DNA of 64,000 bases, from positions 372,001 through 436,000 of the forward strand of contig CAYTPV010000002.1 in assembly GCA_964440115.1 (NCBI GenBank). The letters run 5' to 3'. Shown here in pieces: positions 1-8,062 of this stretch. Each line of letters begins with the position of its first letter. Positions within the stretch are counted from its first letter, which is position 1. This stretch comes from JAEWWD01 sp964440115 (lineage in GTDB: Bacteria > Bacillota > Clostridia > Christensenellales > CAG-138). A program made the position numbers and the translations under genes. The notes under the pieces are model-generated. The model ran no database searches. It saw only the letters and a list, made by a program, of their open reading frames with translations, and was not told where the DNA came from.

Positions 1-964
1 AAAGCTGCGCGCCGCCCGCGATATCCGAACCGAGCGTTACATGCAGGCCTTCGCTTAGCATCAGGCGAACGGGGGCTACGCCGCTCGCGATATTGATATT
101 GGAATCCGGGCAATGCGCCACCCAAACGCCGCGTTCGCGCATGGCTGTGCGCTCACGCTCATCGGAATACACGCAATGCGCCATCACGGTATTCGTATTG
201 AACAGGCCGCAGGTTTCATAGCTTTCCCAATACTGCGCGCAGTCCGGCCTGAGCGCCTTTACCCACGCGATTTCATCGGTGTTTTCGGATAGGTGGGATT
301 GTACGCGTAAGCCCCGCGTCCGGGCGATATCGCCGAGTCCCTGCATCAGTTCGTCCGTGCAGGAAGGCGTAAAGCGCGGCGTCAGTATGGGCCGGAGATT
401 TTCAAAGCGGCCAGTGCATTCTTCAATAAAGCGCAGCGTCTCGCTGATGGATTCGTCTTCTGTTTCGCGAAGATAATCCGGGCTGTTGCGGTCCATATTG
501 ACTTTGCCGACGTGCCCGGTGATGCCTGCGCGCGCGAGTTCTTCCATGAGTATGAGCGTGCTTTCCCTGTGGATTGTCGCAAACATGCATACGCGCGTGG
601 TGCCAAGGGAAATGAGTTCATCCGCAAGTTTCGCGTATACTTCCCGCGCGTAGACAGGGTCCTTGAATTGCGCCTCTGTCGGGAAGGTATAGGTATTGAG
701 CCACTCCAGCAACTGCAGATCCATGCCCATCCCAAGCATGGCGTATTGCGGCGCATGCAAGTGCATATCCGCAAAGGAAGGAATAATGAGTTTATCTCCA
801 AAATCCTCCACTTCCAAATTCGCATACTGTTCGGGCAGTGAAGGAAATACGCCTTCGATGCAGCCGTTTTTCAATACCATATACCCATTCTCGAGGCATG
901 AGAGGCTGCCCATGACGGGCGCGTGTACAATCTGTCCCCTATAAACAGCCATTGTCGCGCACAT
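1..964 (-). CDS. guaD: Guanine deaminase (partial, C-terminus outside window)
   Basis: Zinc amidohydrolase that converts guanine to xanthine plus ammonia in the cytosol. About 321 residues are visible. The metal-binding motif DMHLHAPQY lies near residue 65 and is followed by the family-typical GMGMDLQLLEWLNTYTFP segment. Further on come QSHLSEN, MAHCVYSDE and, close to the window edge, LGSDIAGG, which are the expected order of metal and substrate motifs. The start at 964 sits 8 bases after an AGGAGGG box; an in-frame ATG at 952 is less well placed. The gene is preceded by its own promoter, a purine-class aptamer and a terminator, so it is probably controlled at transcription elongation. The 3' end is cut by the window. 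Confidence 0.9.
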   Translation of the reverse strand, partial: MCATMAVYRGQIVHAPVMGSLSCLENGYMVLKNGCIEGVFPSLPEQYANLEVEDFGDKLIIPSFADMHLHAPQYAMLGMGMDLQLLEWLNTYTFPTEAQFKDPVYAREVYAKLADELISLGTTRVCMFATIHRESTLILMEELARAGITGHVGKVNMDRNSPDYLRETEDESISETLRFIEECTGRFENLRPILTPRFTPSCTDELMQGLGDIARTRGLRVQSHLSENTDEIAWVKALRPDCAQYWESYETCGLFNTNTVMAHCVYSDERERTAMRERGVWVAHCPDSNINIASGVAPVRLMLSEGLHVTLGSDIAGGAQL

Positions 965-988
965 CGCAAAACCCTCCTTTAAAATTTG

Positions 989-1045
989 AAAAATAAAAAT
1001 GAGCGTCCGCCCGTTCAATTCGGCATATGCCTATGAACGGAGGAC
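989..1045 (-). terminator. Intrinsic terminator of the guaD riboswitch
   Basis: On the minus strand the arms CCGTTCA and TGAACGG, extended by GTCC/GGAC, enclose an inner GGCATATGCC hairpin and are followed by ATTTTTATTTTT. It lies between the aptamer and the guaD ribosome binding site, as an expression platform would. Confidence 0.75.
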
Positions 1046-1114
1046 CCCCATAGCGAGGCAATTACGGCTGCCCCGTAGAAACGTCCGCACCCTGTATGCG
1101 AACTTATATGAGAG
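1045..1114 (-). promoter_or_regulatory. Purine-class (guanine-type) riboswitch aptamer
   Basis: The minus strand folds as a canonical purine riboswitch. P1 pairs CTCTCATA with TATGGGGG. J1/2 is TAA. P2 pairs GTTCGCA with TGCGGAC around the loop TACAGGG. J2/3 is the diagnostic GTTTCTAC. P3 pairs GGGGCA with TGCCTC around a loop containing CCGTAA. The two loops keep the GG and CC needed for the kissing contact. The base equivalent to position 74 is C, the guanine-type specificity base, while the neighbour at 73 is G where A is usual. It lies directly upstream of guanine deaminase. Confidence 0.9.
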
Positions 1115-1166
1115 CCACTGGCGGTATACACCGCTTATGCGAAGACATACCGCCACTGCAATATAA

Positions 1167-1195
1167 AATATAGCATAAAGCAACGATTTATGCAA
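1167..1195 (-). promoter_or_regulatory. Promoter of guaD
   Basis: Minus-strand TTGCAT, 17-base spacer, TATATT. Transcription would start near 1160, just ahead of a 10-of-11 bp hairpin (1117-1157) and the aptamer. Confidence 0.65.
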
Positions 1196-1296
1196 GACCG
1201 AAGGGTGCTATTTTCATATTGGGATATGAGATGGGTCGTATTGCGGCGCATTGGTGGTATATATTCTGCAATTTTGCATAACCACACGTAAAAAAC

Positions 1297-1327
1297 TGCA
1301 TGCAAAAATAAAAAAACATGATATACT
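1297..1327 (+). promoter_or_regulatory. Probable promoter of the aminotransferase gene
   Basis: A good -10 box TATACT at 1322-1327. The -35 is poor (CTGCAT with a 19-base spacer). The transcript would begin near 1333 with a structured leader in which GCAAGCCCC (1331-1339) can pair with GGGGTTTGC (1382-1390) or alternatively CCCCG with CGGGG (1365-1369). Confidence 0.4.
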
Positions 1328-1444
1328 ATTGCAAGCCCCGTGTCCGGCGGCCACAGGTGTCTGTCGGGGTCCTACATGATAGGGGTTTGCATCCGCAACG
1401 CCGCGGGTATCCCGCTTAGCGAATACATGAGGCAGGAGAGTTTT

Positions 1445-2722
1445 ATGCGTTACGAATCATTGACCAAACAGGAGCTGCAGGCACAACTCAAAACGGCGCT
1501 TGAGGCGTATGATGCCTGCAAGGCAAAAGGGTTGAAGCTGGATATGTCCCGCGGGAAACCGGGGCGGGCACAGCTCGATCTTTCTCTCGACATGATGACC
1601 AATCTGGACACTGCCGAAGCCTGTATGGCGGACGGTACGGATGTGCGCAATTACGGTCTGCTGGATGGACTCCCTTCCTGCAAGCGACTGTTTGCGGAAC
1701 TGCTGGGCGTAAAAGAAGAGCAGGTGTTTATCGGCGGAAACGCCAGCCTGCAGCTCATGTACGACACCATCGCTAAAGCGTATACGCACGGCCTGCTGCA
1801 CAGTGAAAAACCGTGGGGCAAACTTGACAAAGTAAAATTCCTTTGCCCGGTGCCCGGCTACGACAGGCATTTTGGTATCTCCGAAAGCTTCGGCATGGAG
1901 CTCATTTCCATCCCCATGACAGCCGAGGGTCCGGATATGGATGCTGTCGAAGAGGCGATCAAAGATCCTGCGGTGAAGGGTATGTGGTGCGTGCCCAAAT
2001 ACTCCAACCCTGAGGGAATCATCTATTCTGATGCGGTGATCGCCCGCATTGCTGCCATGCGTCCCGCTGCGCCCGATTTCACTCTGATGTGGGACAACGC
2101 CTACTGCGTGCATGAATTCGACGGTCCCTTCGTACCGTTTGCGGAAATGATCTCCCTGTGCGAAAAAGCGGGCAATCCGGATATGGTCTACGAGTTCGCC
2201 TCCACTTCCAAAATCACGCTGCCCGGAGCGGGCGTTGCGGCGATGGCGTCAAGTGCTGCGAACATCGACTATATGAAGAAGCTGATCACTTTCCAGACCA
2301 TAGGTTACGACAAGGTCAACCAGCTTCGCCATGTGCGCTTCCTCAAAAATAAGGAGAACGTGCTTGCGCTTATGCAGAAGCACGCTGCCATATTAAAGCC
2401 CCGCTTTGAGGCCGTGCTGTACGCGCTTGATACCGAAATTGAACCGCTGGGTATCGCAACATGGAACCGTCCGAAGGGCGGCTACTTCATCAGCTTGGAT
2501 ACCATGCCCGGCTGCGCAAAGCGCACGCTTTCGCTGTGCAAGGAAGCAGGTGTGGTCATGACGTCCGCGGGCGCGACACATCCTTACGGAAAAGACCCGC
2601 AGGATCGAAACATCCGTATAGCGCCCACGCTTCCGCCAGTGAAGGAGCTGGAGCAGGCCATTGAAGTATTCTGCATTTGCCTGAAGATTGCTTCCCTTGA
2701 AAAGCTTCTGCAGAACGCATAA
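1445..2722 (+). CDS. Aspartate aminotransferase, subgroup Ic type (PLP-dependent)
   Basis: A 425-residue fold-type I aminotransferase of the group that includes corynebacterial AspT (Pfam PF12897), which interconverts aspartate/2-oxoglutarate and oxaloacetate/glutamate. Recognisable features are the N-terminal LDMSRGKPGRAQLDLS, the cofactor region FIGGNASLQLMYD, the KYSNPEG loop, the WDNAYCVHEF aspartate that contacts the pyridine nitrogen, and ASTSKITLPGAG carrying the PLP lysine. ATG 1445 has AGGAG seven bases upstream; a GTG 105 bases earlier would add a peptide overlapping the leader hairpins and is rejected. It is a monocistron ended by a strong terminator. The exact amino acid substrate is inferred from family only. 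Confidence 0.85.
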   Translation: MRYESLTKQELQAQLKTALEAYDACKAKGLKLDMSRGKPGRAQLDLSLDMMTNLDTAEACMADGTDVRNYGLLDGLPSCKRLFAELLGVKEEQVFIGGNASLQLMYDTIAKAYTHGLLHSEKPWGKLDKVKFLCPVPGYDRHFGISESFGMELISIPMTAEGPDMDAVEEAIKDPAVKGMWCVPKYSNPEGIIYSDAVIARIAAMRPAAPDFTLMWDNAYCVHEFDGPFVPFAEMISLCEKAGNPDMVYEFASTSKITLPGAGVAAMASSAANIDYMKKLITFQTIGYDKVNQLRHVRFLKNKENVLALMQKHAAILKPRFEAVLYALDTEIEPLGIATWNRPKGGYFISLDTMPGCAKRTLSLCKEAGVVMTSAGATHPYGKDPQDRNIRIAPTLPPVKELEQAIEVFCICLKIASLEKLLQNA

Positions 2723-2736
2723 ACCAGCTTCTTTCA

Positions 2737-2770
2737 AAGGCCGCTGAAAAGCGGCCTTTTCGTTTCTTTT
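2737..2770 (+). terminator. Terminator after the aminotransferase gene
   Basis: GGCCGCT / AGCGGCC stem with a GAAA-type loop followed by TTTTCGTTTCTTTT. Confidence 0.9.
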
Positions 2771-2816
2771 CGAGGAAATAAGCTGTTGCATGAGGGAATT
2801 GTTCACAGTTTTGTGG

Positions 2817-2845
2817 TTGCATTGGAATGGGGGGAGTAATACACT
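2817..2845 (+). promoter_or_regulatory. Promoter of the amidase operon
   Basis: TTGCAT, 17-base spacer, TACACT. It is the only good promoter between the preceding terminator and the amidase gene. Confidence 0.6.
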
Positions 2846-2953
2846 ATCCCTGTCGGAAATCCAATATGTGCGTATACGGTATGAAGCATACTGTGCGCGC
2901 ACAATATTATACAGGAAGAGATCGGGCTTTGCCCGAATGGGTTGTGCAGCGGA

Positions 2954-3892
2954 ATGCGAACAAACGGGAGCAGAATTGCCATATTGATTGTTGCCATACT
3001 CGTGATTGCGGCGGGTATTTTTCTGTCGCTTCCGCAGGGCGAAAGCGTACAGGACAAGCCCATGGATGTTGGAACACCGCCGCCCGCAGTTCCCGCGGAT
3101 ACATCCCCACAGCAGTCATCGCCAATTTCGTCTTCTTTGCCTTCGCAATCTCCTTTGCCGCAGACTTCAGTGCCATCCGCGACACCGGATATTTCGGCTT
3201 CACCCAAGCCGACGGATACGCCCACACCTTCGTCTTCGCCGACAGCAAAACAGGATAAGCCGCTCGCGGGGATCATTATAGGCGTTGATCCGGGCCACCA
3301 ACTGCACAGCAACAGCGATACGGAACCGGTAGCGCCGGGGTCGTCGGATATGAAGGCAAAGGTTTCTTCCGGCACACAGGGAAGGTTCACCCGCGTTCCC
3401 GAGCATGAAGTCAACCTGAAGGTCGGATTGCTGCTGCGCGATCTATTAAAGGAAGCGGGTGCGACAGTCATCATGACCCGCACGACTGCGGATGTGGATA
3501 TATCCAACGCCGAGCGCGCACAGCTGTTCAACAAAAAGAAAGTGGATCTGGGGCTGCGCATCCACTGTAACGGATCGGACGATCCGAGCGTAGCGGGCGC
3601 GTTTATGTTGGTTCCCAAGGAAAATCCATTTAAGGACGAGTGCGTTGCCGCCGCAAAGCTTGTTCTTGCGGAATATGGCAAGGCGACAGGCATCAGCGTG
3701 AAAAAAGGGCTTACCTACCGCAGCGATCAGACGGGATTCAATTGGTGCGATCGTCCCATCATCAACATCGAAATGGGGCATATGACAAACGAGGCGGAGG
3801 ATTACAAGCTGACTGACAGCGATTTTCAGAAGAAAATGGCAAAGGGTTTATACAACGGCATTCTAAAGTACTTTGAGCAAAGGGACGATTAG
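2954..3892 (+). CDS. Membrane-anchored N-acetylmuramoyl-L-alanine amidase (Amidase_3)
   Basis: Cleaves the bond between N-acetylmuramic acid and the stem peptide of peptidoglycan, outside the membrane. About 312 residues: a single N-terminal hydrophobic segment (residues 7-25), a Pro/Ser/Thr-rich linker to about residue 100, then the Amidase_3 zinc domain. Zinc ligands are visible in VDPGHQ, EHEVNL and RIHCNG, and the catalytic glutamate in INIEMGHMTN. ATG 2954 is preferred to TTG 2942, although neither has a strong ribosome binding site. It is related to the second amidase at 50777-51754, which shares the RTxxDxxxSNAERAQL stretch but has a peptidoglycan-binding domain instead of the linker. 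Likely first gene of an operon with the next two. Confidence 0.85.
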   Translation: MRTNGSRIAILIVAILVIAAGIFLSLPQGESVQDKPMDVGTPPPAVPADTSPQQSSPISSSLPSQSPLPQTSVPSATPDISASPKPTDTPTPSSSPTAKQDKPLAGIIIGVDPGHQLHSNSDTEPVAPGSSDMKAKVSSGTQGRFTRVPEHEVNLKVGLLLRDLLKEAGATVIMTRTTADVDISNAERAQLFNKKKVDLGLRIHCNGSDDPSVAGAFMLVPKENPFKDECVAAAKLVLAEYGKATGISVKKGLTYRSDQTGFNWCDRPIINIEMGHMTNEAEDYKLTDSDFQKKMAKGLYNGILKYFEQRDD

Positions 3893-3921
3893 TTCCTTAA
3901 GAATAAGGGGGAGATGGGGAT

Positions 3922-4770
3922 ATGGTTAGGGATATGGTTAATCCTGCTGTGATGGTGTCGCTTTACGTAAGCATAGCCATCTGTATAGCGCTGCCCGTTG
4001 TGCCTTTCATCGTGTTTCAGGCGAAAAAGTTGCACATTGGCCGTGCTTTTCTGTTCGGCGTGCTGGCATTTACGGTGTCGCAGGTAGTGCTGCGCATTCC
4101 GCTGCTGCAATTGCTGTACAGCACGTATTGGTACAGCACCGTTCTTGCGGTCAATCCGGTGCTCAATGGTCTGTTTCTGGGACTTACGGCAGGTTTGTTT
4201 GAAGAGTTTGCGCGTTTTCTCGCGTGCAAGTGGTTTCTCAAAAAGCAGCGTCGCTATGTGGATGCTACGGCGTTTGGTTTTGGGCATGGGGGAATAGAAG
4301 CGATACTTCTAACGGGCCTGACGCTTGTCAGTTCTATCGTAATGATCAACGCTATGAACAATGGTACGCTCGAAAGCCTGGTGGGCCCGCAGCAGGCTGC
4401 CGCCTTTTCCGCGCAGATTTCCGGCGTAACACCGCTTCTTGCGATGATGGGCGGTGTGGAACGCATTTTGGCTGTGGGCATACACTTTAGCCTTTCCGTA
4501 ATGATTTTCGCCGGATTTGTGCGCAACAAACCATGGCAGTATCTCATAGCCGCCATATTGCTGCATGCGGTAGTGGATGCGTCGGTCGTTATCGTTCCGT
4601 CCTATGTACAAATGAGCGCATTCGGGCTCGAAGCCATGGTATTTGTGTTTACCGCGGCGCTGCTTGTGTGGGCGTTTCGCGCAAAACGCCTGTTTGTGCC
4701 GGTATTAGCCCAAGACGGCGAAGTGGCAGCATATATCAAAGAACCGGATGAAAATGTAGAGGAGGAATAA
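3922..4770 (+). CDS. YhfC family intramembrane glutamic-type protease
   Basis: A 282-residue multi-pass membrane protein of the YhfC family (PF10086), grouped with CAAX-type glutamic intramembrane peptidases. The active-site motifs are visible: LFEEFAR near residue 92, FGFGHGGIEAI near 115, and a histidine in a late membrane helix (LLHAVVDA) near 215. Hydrophobic helices alternate throughout and the last 25 residues are acidic and cytoplasmic-looking. The substrate is unknown. ATG 3922 follows AGGGGGAG at 8 bases. It is four bases upstream of the lipoprotein gene, so the two are almost certainly co-transcribed. Confidence 0.8.
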   Translation: MVRDMVNPAVMVSLYVSIAICIALPVVPFIVFQAKKLHIGRAFLFGVLAFTVSQVVLRIPLLQLLYSTYWYSTVLAVNPVLNGLFLGLTAGLFEEFARFLACKWFLKKQRRYVDATAFGFGHGGIEAILLTGLTLVSSIVMINAMNNGTLESLVGPQQAAAFSAQISGVTPLLAMMGGVERILAVGIHFSLSVMIFAGFVRNKPWQYLIAAILLHAVVDASVVIVPSYVQMSAFGLEAMVFVFTAALLVWAFRAKRLFVPVLAQDGEVAAYIKEPDENVEEE

Positions 4771-4774
4771 TCCC

Positions 4775-5182
4775 ATGAAACGAATATTGGCAGTCGTTGG
4801 TCTCATACTCGCAGTTGGGTTGGCCGCAGGCTGCGCAGCAAAGCTGAGTGATAAATTTGATGAAAAAACCGTGGTATCGCAGGCACAGGAAGTCGTTACG
4901 CTGTTCAGCGACGGGAAATATGCCGATGTGACCGCAAAAGTGCGCGAAGACCTGCGTGAATCGCTTTCTGAAGAAGTGCTTTCATCCGCCGCGCAGAAGC
5001 TGCTTACGGATGCCGGTGCATTCTCCGAATTCGGAAAGAGTTCCGTCAGCGGGACAAAGGATAAAACCACCAAAGAAGACTATGCCGTAGTCGTGCAGCA
5101 GGCTAAATACGCAAATAAAACCTGCGTTTATACCATCGCGCTGGATGTGAACGGAAACATCGTCGGATTCTTCATTAAATAA
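4775..5182 (+). CDS. DUF3887-type lipoprotein
   Basis: A 135-residue lipoprotein. The signal peptide MKRILAVVGLILAVGLAAGC ends in a clear lipobox (LAAGC), so the mature protein is attached to the outer face of the membrane. The remainder resembles the DUF3887 fold, with an N-terminal helix, VVTLFSDGKYADVTAKV, and a C-terminal sheet ending VDVNGNIVGFFIK-like (ALDVNGNIVGFF). Homologous domains often precede hydrolases in other proteins but here it stands alone. Function unknown. It follows the YhfC gene by four bases with a GAGGAGGAAT ribosome binding site and is followed by a hairpin. Confidence 0.75.
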   Translation: MKRILAVVGLILAVGLAAGCAAKLSDKFDEKTVVSQAQEVVTLFSDGKYADVTAKVREDLRESLSEEVLSSAAQKLLTDAGAFSEFGKSSVSGTKDKTTKEDYAVVVQQAKYANKTCVYTIALDVNGNIVGFFIK

Positions 5183-5202
5183 CGCAGATTTTTAGATAAA
5201 CG

Positions 5203-5236
5203 AAAGGCCTGCGGCAGTACCGCAGGCCTCAGTTTG
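5203..5236 (+). terminator. Hairpin terminator after the lipoprotein gene
   Basis: Perfect 10-bp stem AGGCCTGCGG / CCGCAGGCCT with loop CAGTA. The downstream T-run is weak (CAGTTTGTT). Confidence 0.6.
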
Positions 5237-5256
5237 TTAAACCAAAGGGAGGTTCC

Positions 5257-5778
5257 ATGAGAAAAATATTCATCGGCATGTTGTTTGTGTTTCTTGATTT
5301 CACGCTTACCCTGAATGCTTCGCGTATAGAGCTTATCCCCGATTTTATAGGCTACATTTTCATGGTAAAGGGGCTTATGGAACTCGCCGACGAAAGCTTT
5401 TGGTTTGGGAAGGTACGGCCTTATGCAATTGGAATGGCGATTTATTCCGGCGTATTGTATGTTTTTGACCTGTTTGGAATAACCGATACATCTGGCGTTT
5501 TCAGTTGGGTGCTCGGGTTGATTTCCACAGGTATTTCGCTGTATATCTCGTATGGGATTGCAATGGGCGTTCAGAATATCGAATCGATGCAGGACCGGAA
5601 CTTAGACGGTGACGAACTGATGGCAAAATGGAAGCTGTACGCTATGCTTTCGGCGATCATCTACTTGCTGGTATTCATTCCTGTACTGAATGTTCTGGCA
5701 ATCATTACGGGTTTTGTAATCGCGGTTTATTTTCTCGTGGCCTTTCACCGCTCAACGAAATTGTACGAACAGGGTTAA
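5257..5778 (+). CDS. Conserved multi-pass membrane protein, unknown function
   Basis: A 173-residue protein with about five hydrophobic segments (residues 4-20, 27-40, 55-75, 83-103, 125-163). The N-terminal RIELIPDFIGYIFMVKGL segment resembles a small family of uncharacterised clostridial membrane proteins. There are no catalytic motifs or sorting signals. ATG 5257 follows AAAGGGAGGTTCC. It lies after the lipoprotein hairpin and converges on the ECF S-component gene, so it may be read by partial read-through or from an unrecognised promoter. I infer no function. Confidence 0.6.
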   Translation: MRKIFIGMLFVFLDFTLTLNASRIELIPDFIGYIFMVKGLMELADESFWFGKVRPYAIGMAIYSGVLYVFDLFGITDTSGVFSWVLGLISTGISLYISYGIAMGVQNIESMQDRNLDGDELMAKWKLYAMLSAIIYLLVFIPVLNVLAIITGFVIAVYFLVAFHRSTKLYEQG

Positions 5779-5814
5779 TACCACCGGGAAATTCACAGGC
5801 TCAGCTTGTCGCAG

Positions 5815-5858
5815 TAAAACAAAAAAGGCCGCACGGCACAAGATCTGCCGCGCGGCTG
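5815..5858 (-). terminator. Terminator of the ECF S-component gene
   Basis: Minus-strand stem GCCGCGCGGCA / TGCCGTGCGGC (11 bp, one G-U) followed by TTTTTTGTTTT. Confidence 0.85.
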
Positions 5859-5881
5859 CTTTCATTGTAAGTAGGTAAGAA

Positions 5882-6631
5882 TTATTCCTGCATCGGGAGC
5901 TCCGCGTCCATAGCTTCGTCGCGCGGACCAATGAATACGCCGATCTTCGGCAGTCCAATGAGCAGCGGCGTGCCGACAACCAGCGAACCCGCCGCAAATA
6001 TAGAACGTTCTAACGGCGCCACGAAGGTCAGGAAGCTCCATACTTCCGAGGTAAGACCGTAGAGGAAGAGACAGATGTAGTTGACAAACGCCGCTGAGAA
6101 TACCATACCGGCATAACAGGCAATGAATACGGCGATGGCTTTGAACGCAAAATTGTTCTTTTTAAGCCAGCGGTTGCAGAGGAACATGCCGAGAACGCAG
6201 GCAAGCAAACCGGAGCCATAGAATACAGACGCAAACAGCCAGGATTCGCGTCCGACCGGATGCGTGAACCACAGGATCACGAATACGAGACCGACGCCGA
6301 TAGCACTAAGAGGTCCCCACTTTCTTTCTTCACACAGCAGGCCCGCCACGAACGCCGCAACGACTGCCGAAATGAACGTCGCTACGCCGATAACCGCCGT
6401 CGCCGGTGCGATCAGCTGTCCGATGAAACCGCCGATGGCTGCACACAAAGCGCCCGCAATCGGCCCGAAGAACACGCCCGCGAGAGGTACCAGCGCGGTG
6501 CTGACTGAAAACGATCCGCCGGTGCCAACCAGCGGAATGCTCGGCAGCAGTGCGGACGCCGCAAGAATTGCCGCGTACACTGCGATGACCGCGGGATGGA
6601 ACTTGCCGAATGTCTTTTTACCTTTAGCCAT
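5882..6631 (-). CDS. ECF transporter substrate-binding (S) component
   Basis: A 249-residue integral membrane protein with six to seven hydrophobic helices, a lysine-rich N-terminus and a glycine/alanine-rich second helix region (FFGPIAGALCAAIGGFIGQLIAPAT is its core, near residues 54-78), which is the general design of S components of energy-coupling-factor importers. These bind a vitamin or other micronutrient and dock onto an EcfT/EcfA module. A complete T-A-A module is encoded divergently 576 bases away, so this is most likely its dedicated partner. The substrate cannot be read from the sequence: no known vitamin riboswitch was recognised in the leader. The start has GGGGAGGTAATCAA upstream. 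Confidence 0.75.
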   Translation of the reverse strand: MAKGKKTFGKFHPAVIAVYAAILAASALLPSIPLVGTGGSFSVSTALVPLAGVFFGPIAGALCAAIGGFIGQLIAPATAVIGVATFISAVVAAFVAGLLCEERKWGPLSAIGVGLVFVILWFTHPVGRESWLFASVFYGSGLLACVLGMFLCNRWLKKNNFAFKAIAVFIACYAGMVFSAAFVNYICLFLYGLTSEVWSFLTFVAPLERSIFAAGSLVVGTPLLIGLPKIGVFIGPRDEAMDAELPMQE

Positions 6632-6968
6632 TTGATTACCTCCCCATATCGTTATTGGTTTATCCTAACGAGGACCCTTCCCCTCGTTCAGACCATCAAA
6701 CAGGAAAACAAGAAAATAGCCCCAAGAAGATAATGGAAGCATGTACAATATGAGTTTTCAATCGTTCGCTCGGGATACCATTTTCAATACTTGCTGCATA
6801 TGAAATGCGGTTGTACAAATAATCTTGTCATTTCGTCTGGAATCTCGTAAAAACTTGGCTGACCGGGTCGAGGGAGATGTTGAAAGCGTGACTTCGAATA
6901 AATATTCAGACAAAGGAAATTTTCCTTCTATTTGATAACGAACACGTATTTCATGATGTGATGACTAA
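6632..6968 (-). other. Long untranslated leader of the S-component gene
   Basis: About 330 transcribed bases separate the promoter from the start codon. I found no open reading frame with a ribosome binding site and no known riboswitch core. The region contains AAGGAAA/TTTCCTT near 6915 and, close to the gene, a 7-bp hairpin AACGAGG / CCTCGTT (6668-6690). It may hold an unrecognised regulatory RNA. Confidence 0.4.
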
Positions 6969-6996
6969 ATTATATCGAAACTACCCGTCCTGTCAA
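6969..6996 (-). promoter_or_regulatory. Consensus promoter of the S-component gene
   Basis: Minus-strand TTGACA, 16-base spacer, TATAAT: a perfect match to both housekeeping sigma boxes. Confidence 0.8.
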
Positions 6997-7053
6997 TGCA
7001 TAAGAGGCATAAGAAGAAGTATATGCACATATTCCCATTTATTTGGTTCATAG

Positions 7054-7082
7054 TTTACAGCAGTGGTTTTTTTAGATATACT
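7054..7082 (+). promoter_or_regulatory. Promoter of the ecfT-ecfA-ecfA operon
   Basis: TTTACA, 17-base spacer, TATACT, giving a leader of about 120 bases before the EcfT start. Confidence 0.7.
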
Positions 7083-7207
7083 GGGGCAAACCTATCTATT
7101 TCTCAAACATCTTCCGTACCGACACTATTTTTCTGCATCTGGCGCCCGCTCGTTTGCGCAACTCACTCGTATAACAAATATATGCATAATCATGCAGGAG
7201 GCGGCCA

Positions 7208-8047
7208 ATGGGACTCGTCGATTACCAACCGGGAACATCCTATCTGCATATGATGGATCCGCGCGTGAAGATTATTGCTCTGCTGTATCTCTCCGTCGTT
7301 GTATTTATGGTGAAAAGCATTTTTGTCGTCGTCGTCATGCTCGGTGTATTCAGTGCGCTCTGGAGCATGGCGCAGCTTTCCTGGAAAGCCTGGTGGGGCT
7401 TTGCCAAAGTGGTTCTGAGCATTATGGCGCTGATTATCGTGCTGCAGCTCTTCTTTTACGGCACGAATTCCACGGCGCATTTTATTTTCGGCCTGCAGCT
7501 GCCGGATCACATCGGCATTCTGAGCGGCTACGGCCTCAAATGGGAAGGATTGGAGTTTGGCATTCTGCTCACCATCCGGTTTCTTGCGCTGATTATTCTG
7601 ATGCCGATGATCATCAAAACCACCTCCATCAACCAGATGTCCCTTGGTATGGTGCGCCTCGGGCTACCGTATAAAGTTGCATATATGACGACCACCTCGC
7701 TGAACATCATCCCGACGTTTCAGGAAGAAATCAGGACCATCATGGACGCGCAGAAGCTCCGCGGCATGATCGTGTTTGAAGAGGGGAAGAAGTGGGAGAA
7801 GTTCAAAGCCTACCCCGCGCTGGTCGTGCCCATGGTGATTGGCGCCATGCGCCGCGCCCAACAGATGGGGGTCGCGATGGACACCCGTGCGTTTGGATGC
7901 CAAAAGCAGCGCACCTATATTGAAAATATCAGCATGAAGAAATCCGACTGGGTATATCTTGTTGCGGCAGCCCTAATCGGCGCGGCATTGATTGCGGCCA
8001 ACCTAGCAGTGCCGCAGTCGATTGTCGTCATGGTATTTCATTCATAA
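7208..8047 (+). CDS. ecfT: ECF transporter transmembrane component T
   Basis: A 279-residue CbiQ/EcfT family (PF02361) membrane protein that couples the two ATPases to the substrate-binding subunit. The N-terminus DYQPGTSYLHMMDPRVKI is typical of the family, followed by membrane helices to about residue 140. The two cytosolic coupling helices carry the alanine/arginine signatures MDAQKLRGM (near residue 180) and MRRAQQMGVAMDTRAFG (near 215). One helix follows at the C-terminus. ATG 7208 has AGGAGG seven bases upstream. It is the first gene of an operon with two ATPases, starting 16 bases before the next gene. Confidence 0.88.
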   Translation: MGLVDYQPGTSYLHMMDPRVKIIALLYLSVVVFMVKSIFVVVVMLGVFSALWSMAQLSWKAWWGFAKVVLSIMALIIVLQLFFYGTNSTAHFIFGLQLPDHIGILSGYGLKWEGLEFGILLTIRFLALIILMPMIIKTTSINQMSLGMVRLGLPYKVAYMTTTSLNIIPTFQEEIRTIMDAQKLRGMIVFEEGKKWEKFKAYPALVVPMVIGAMRRAQQMGVAMDTRAFGCQKQRTYIENISMKKSDWVYLVAAALIGAALIAANLAVPQSIVVMVFHS

Positions 8048-8062
8048 AAGGAGGCGCGAGAA

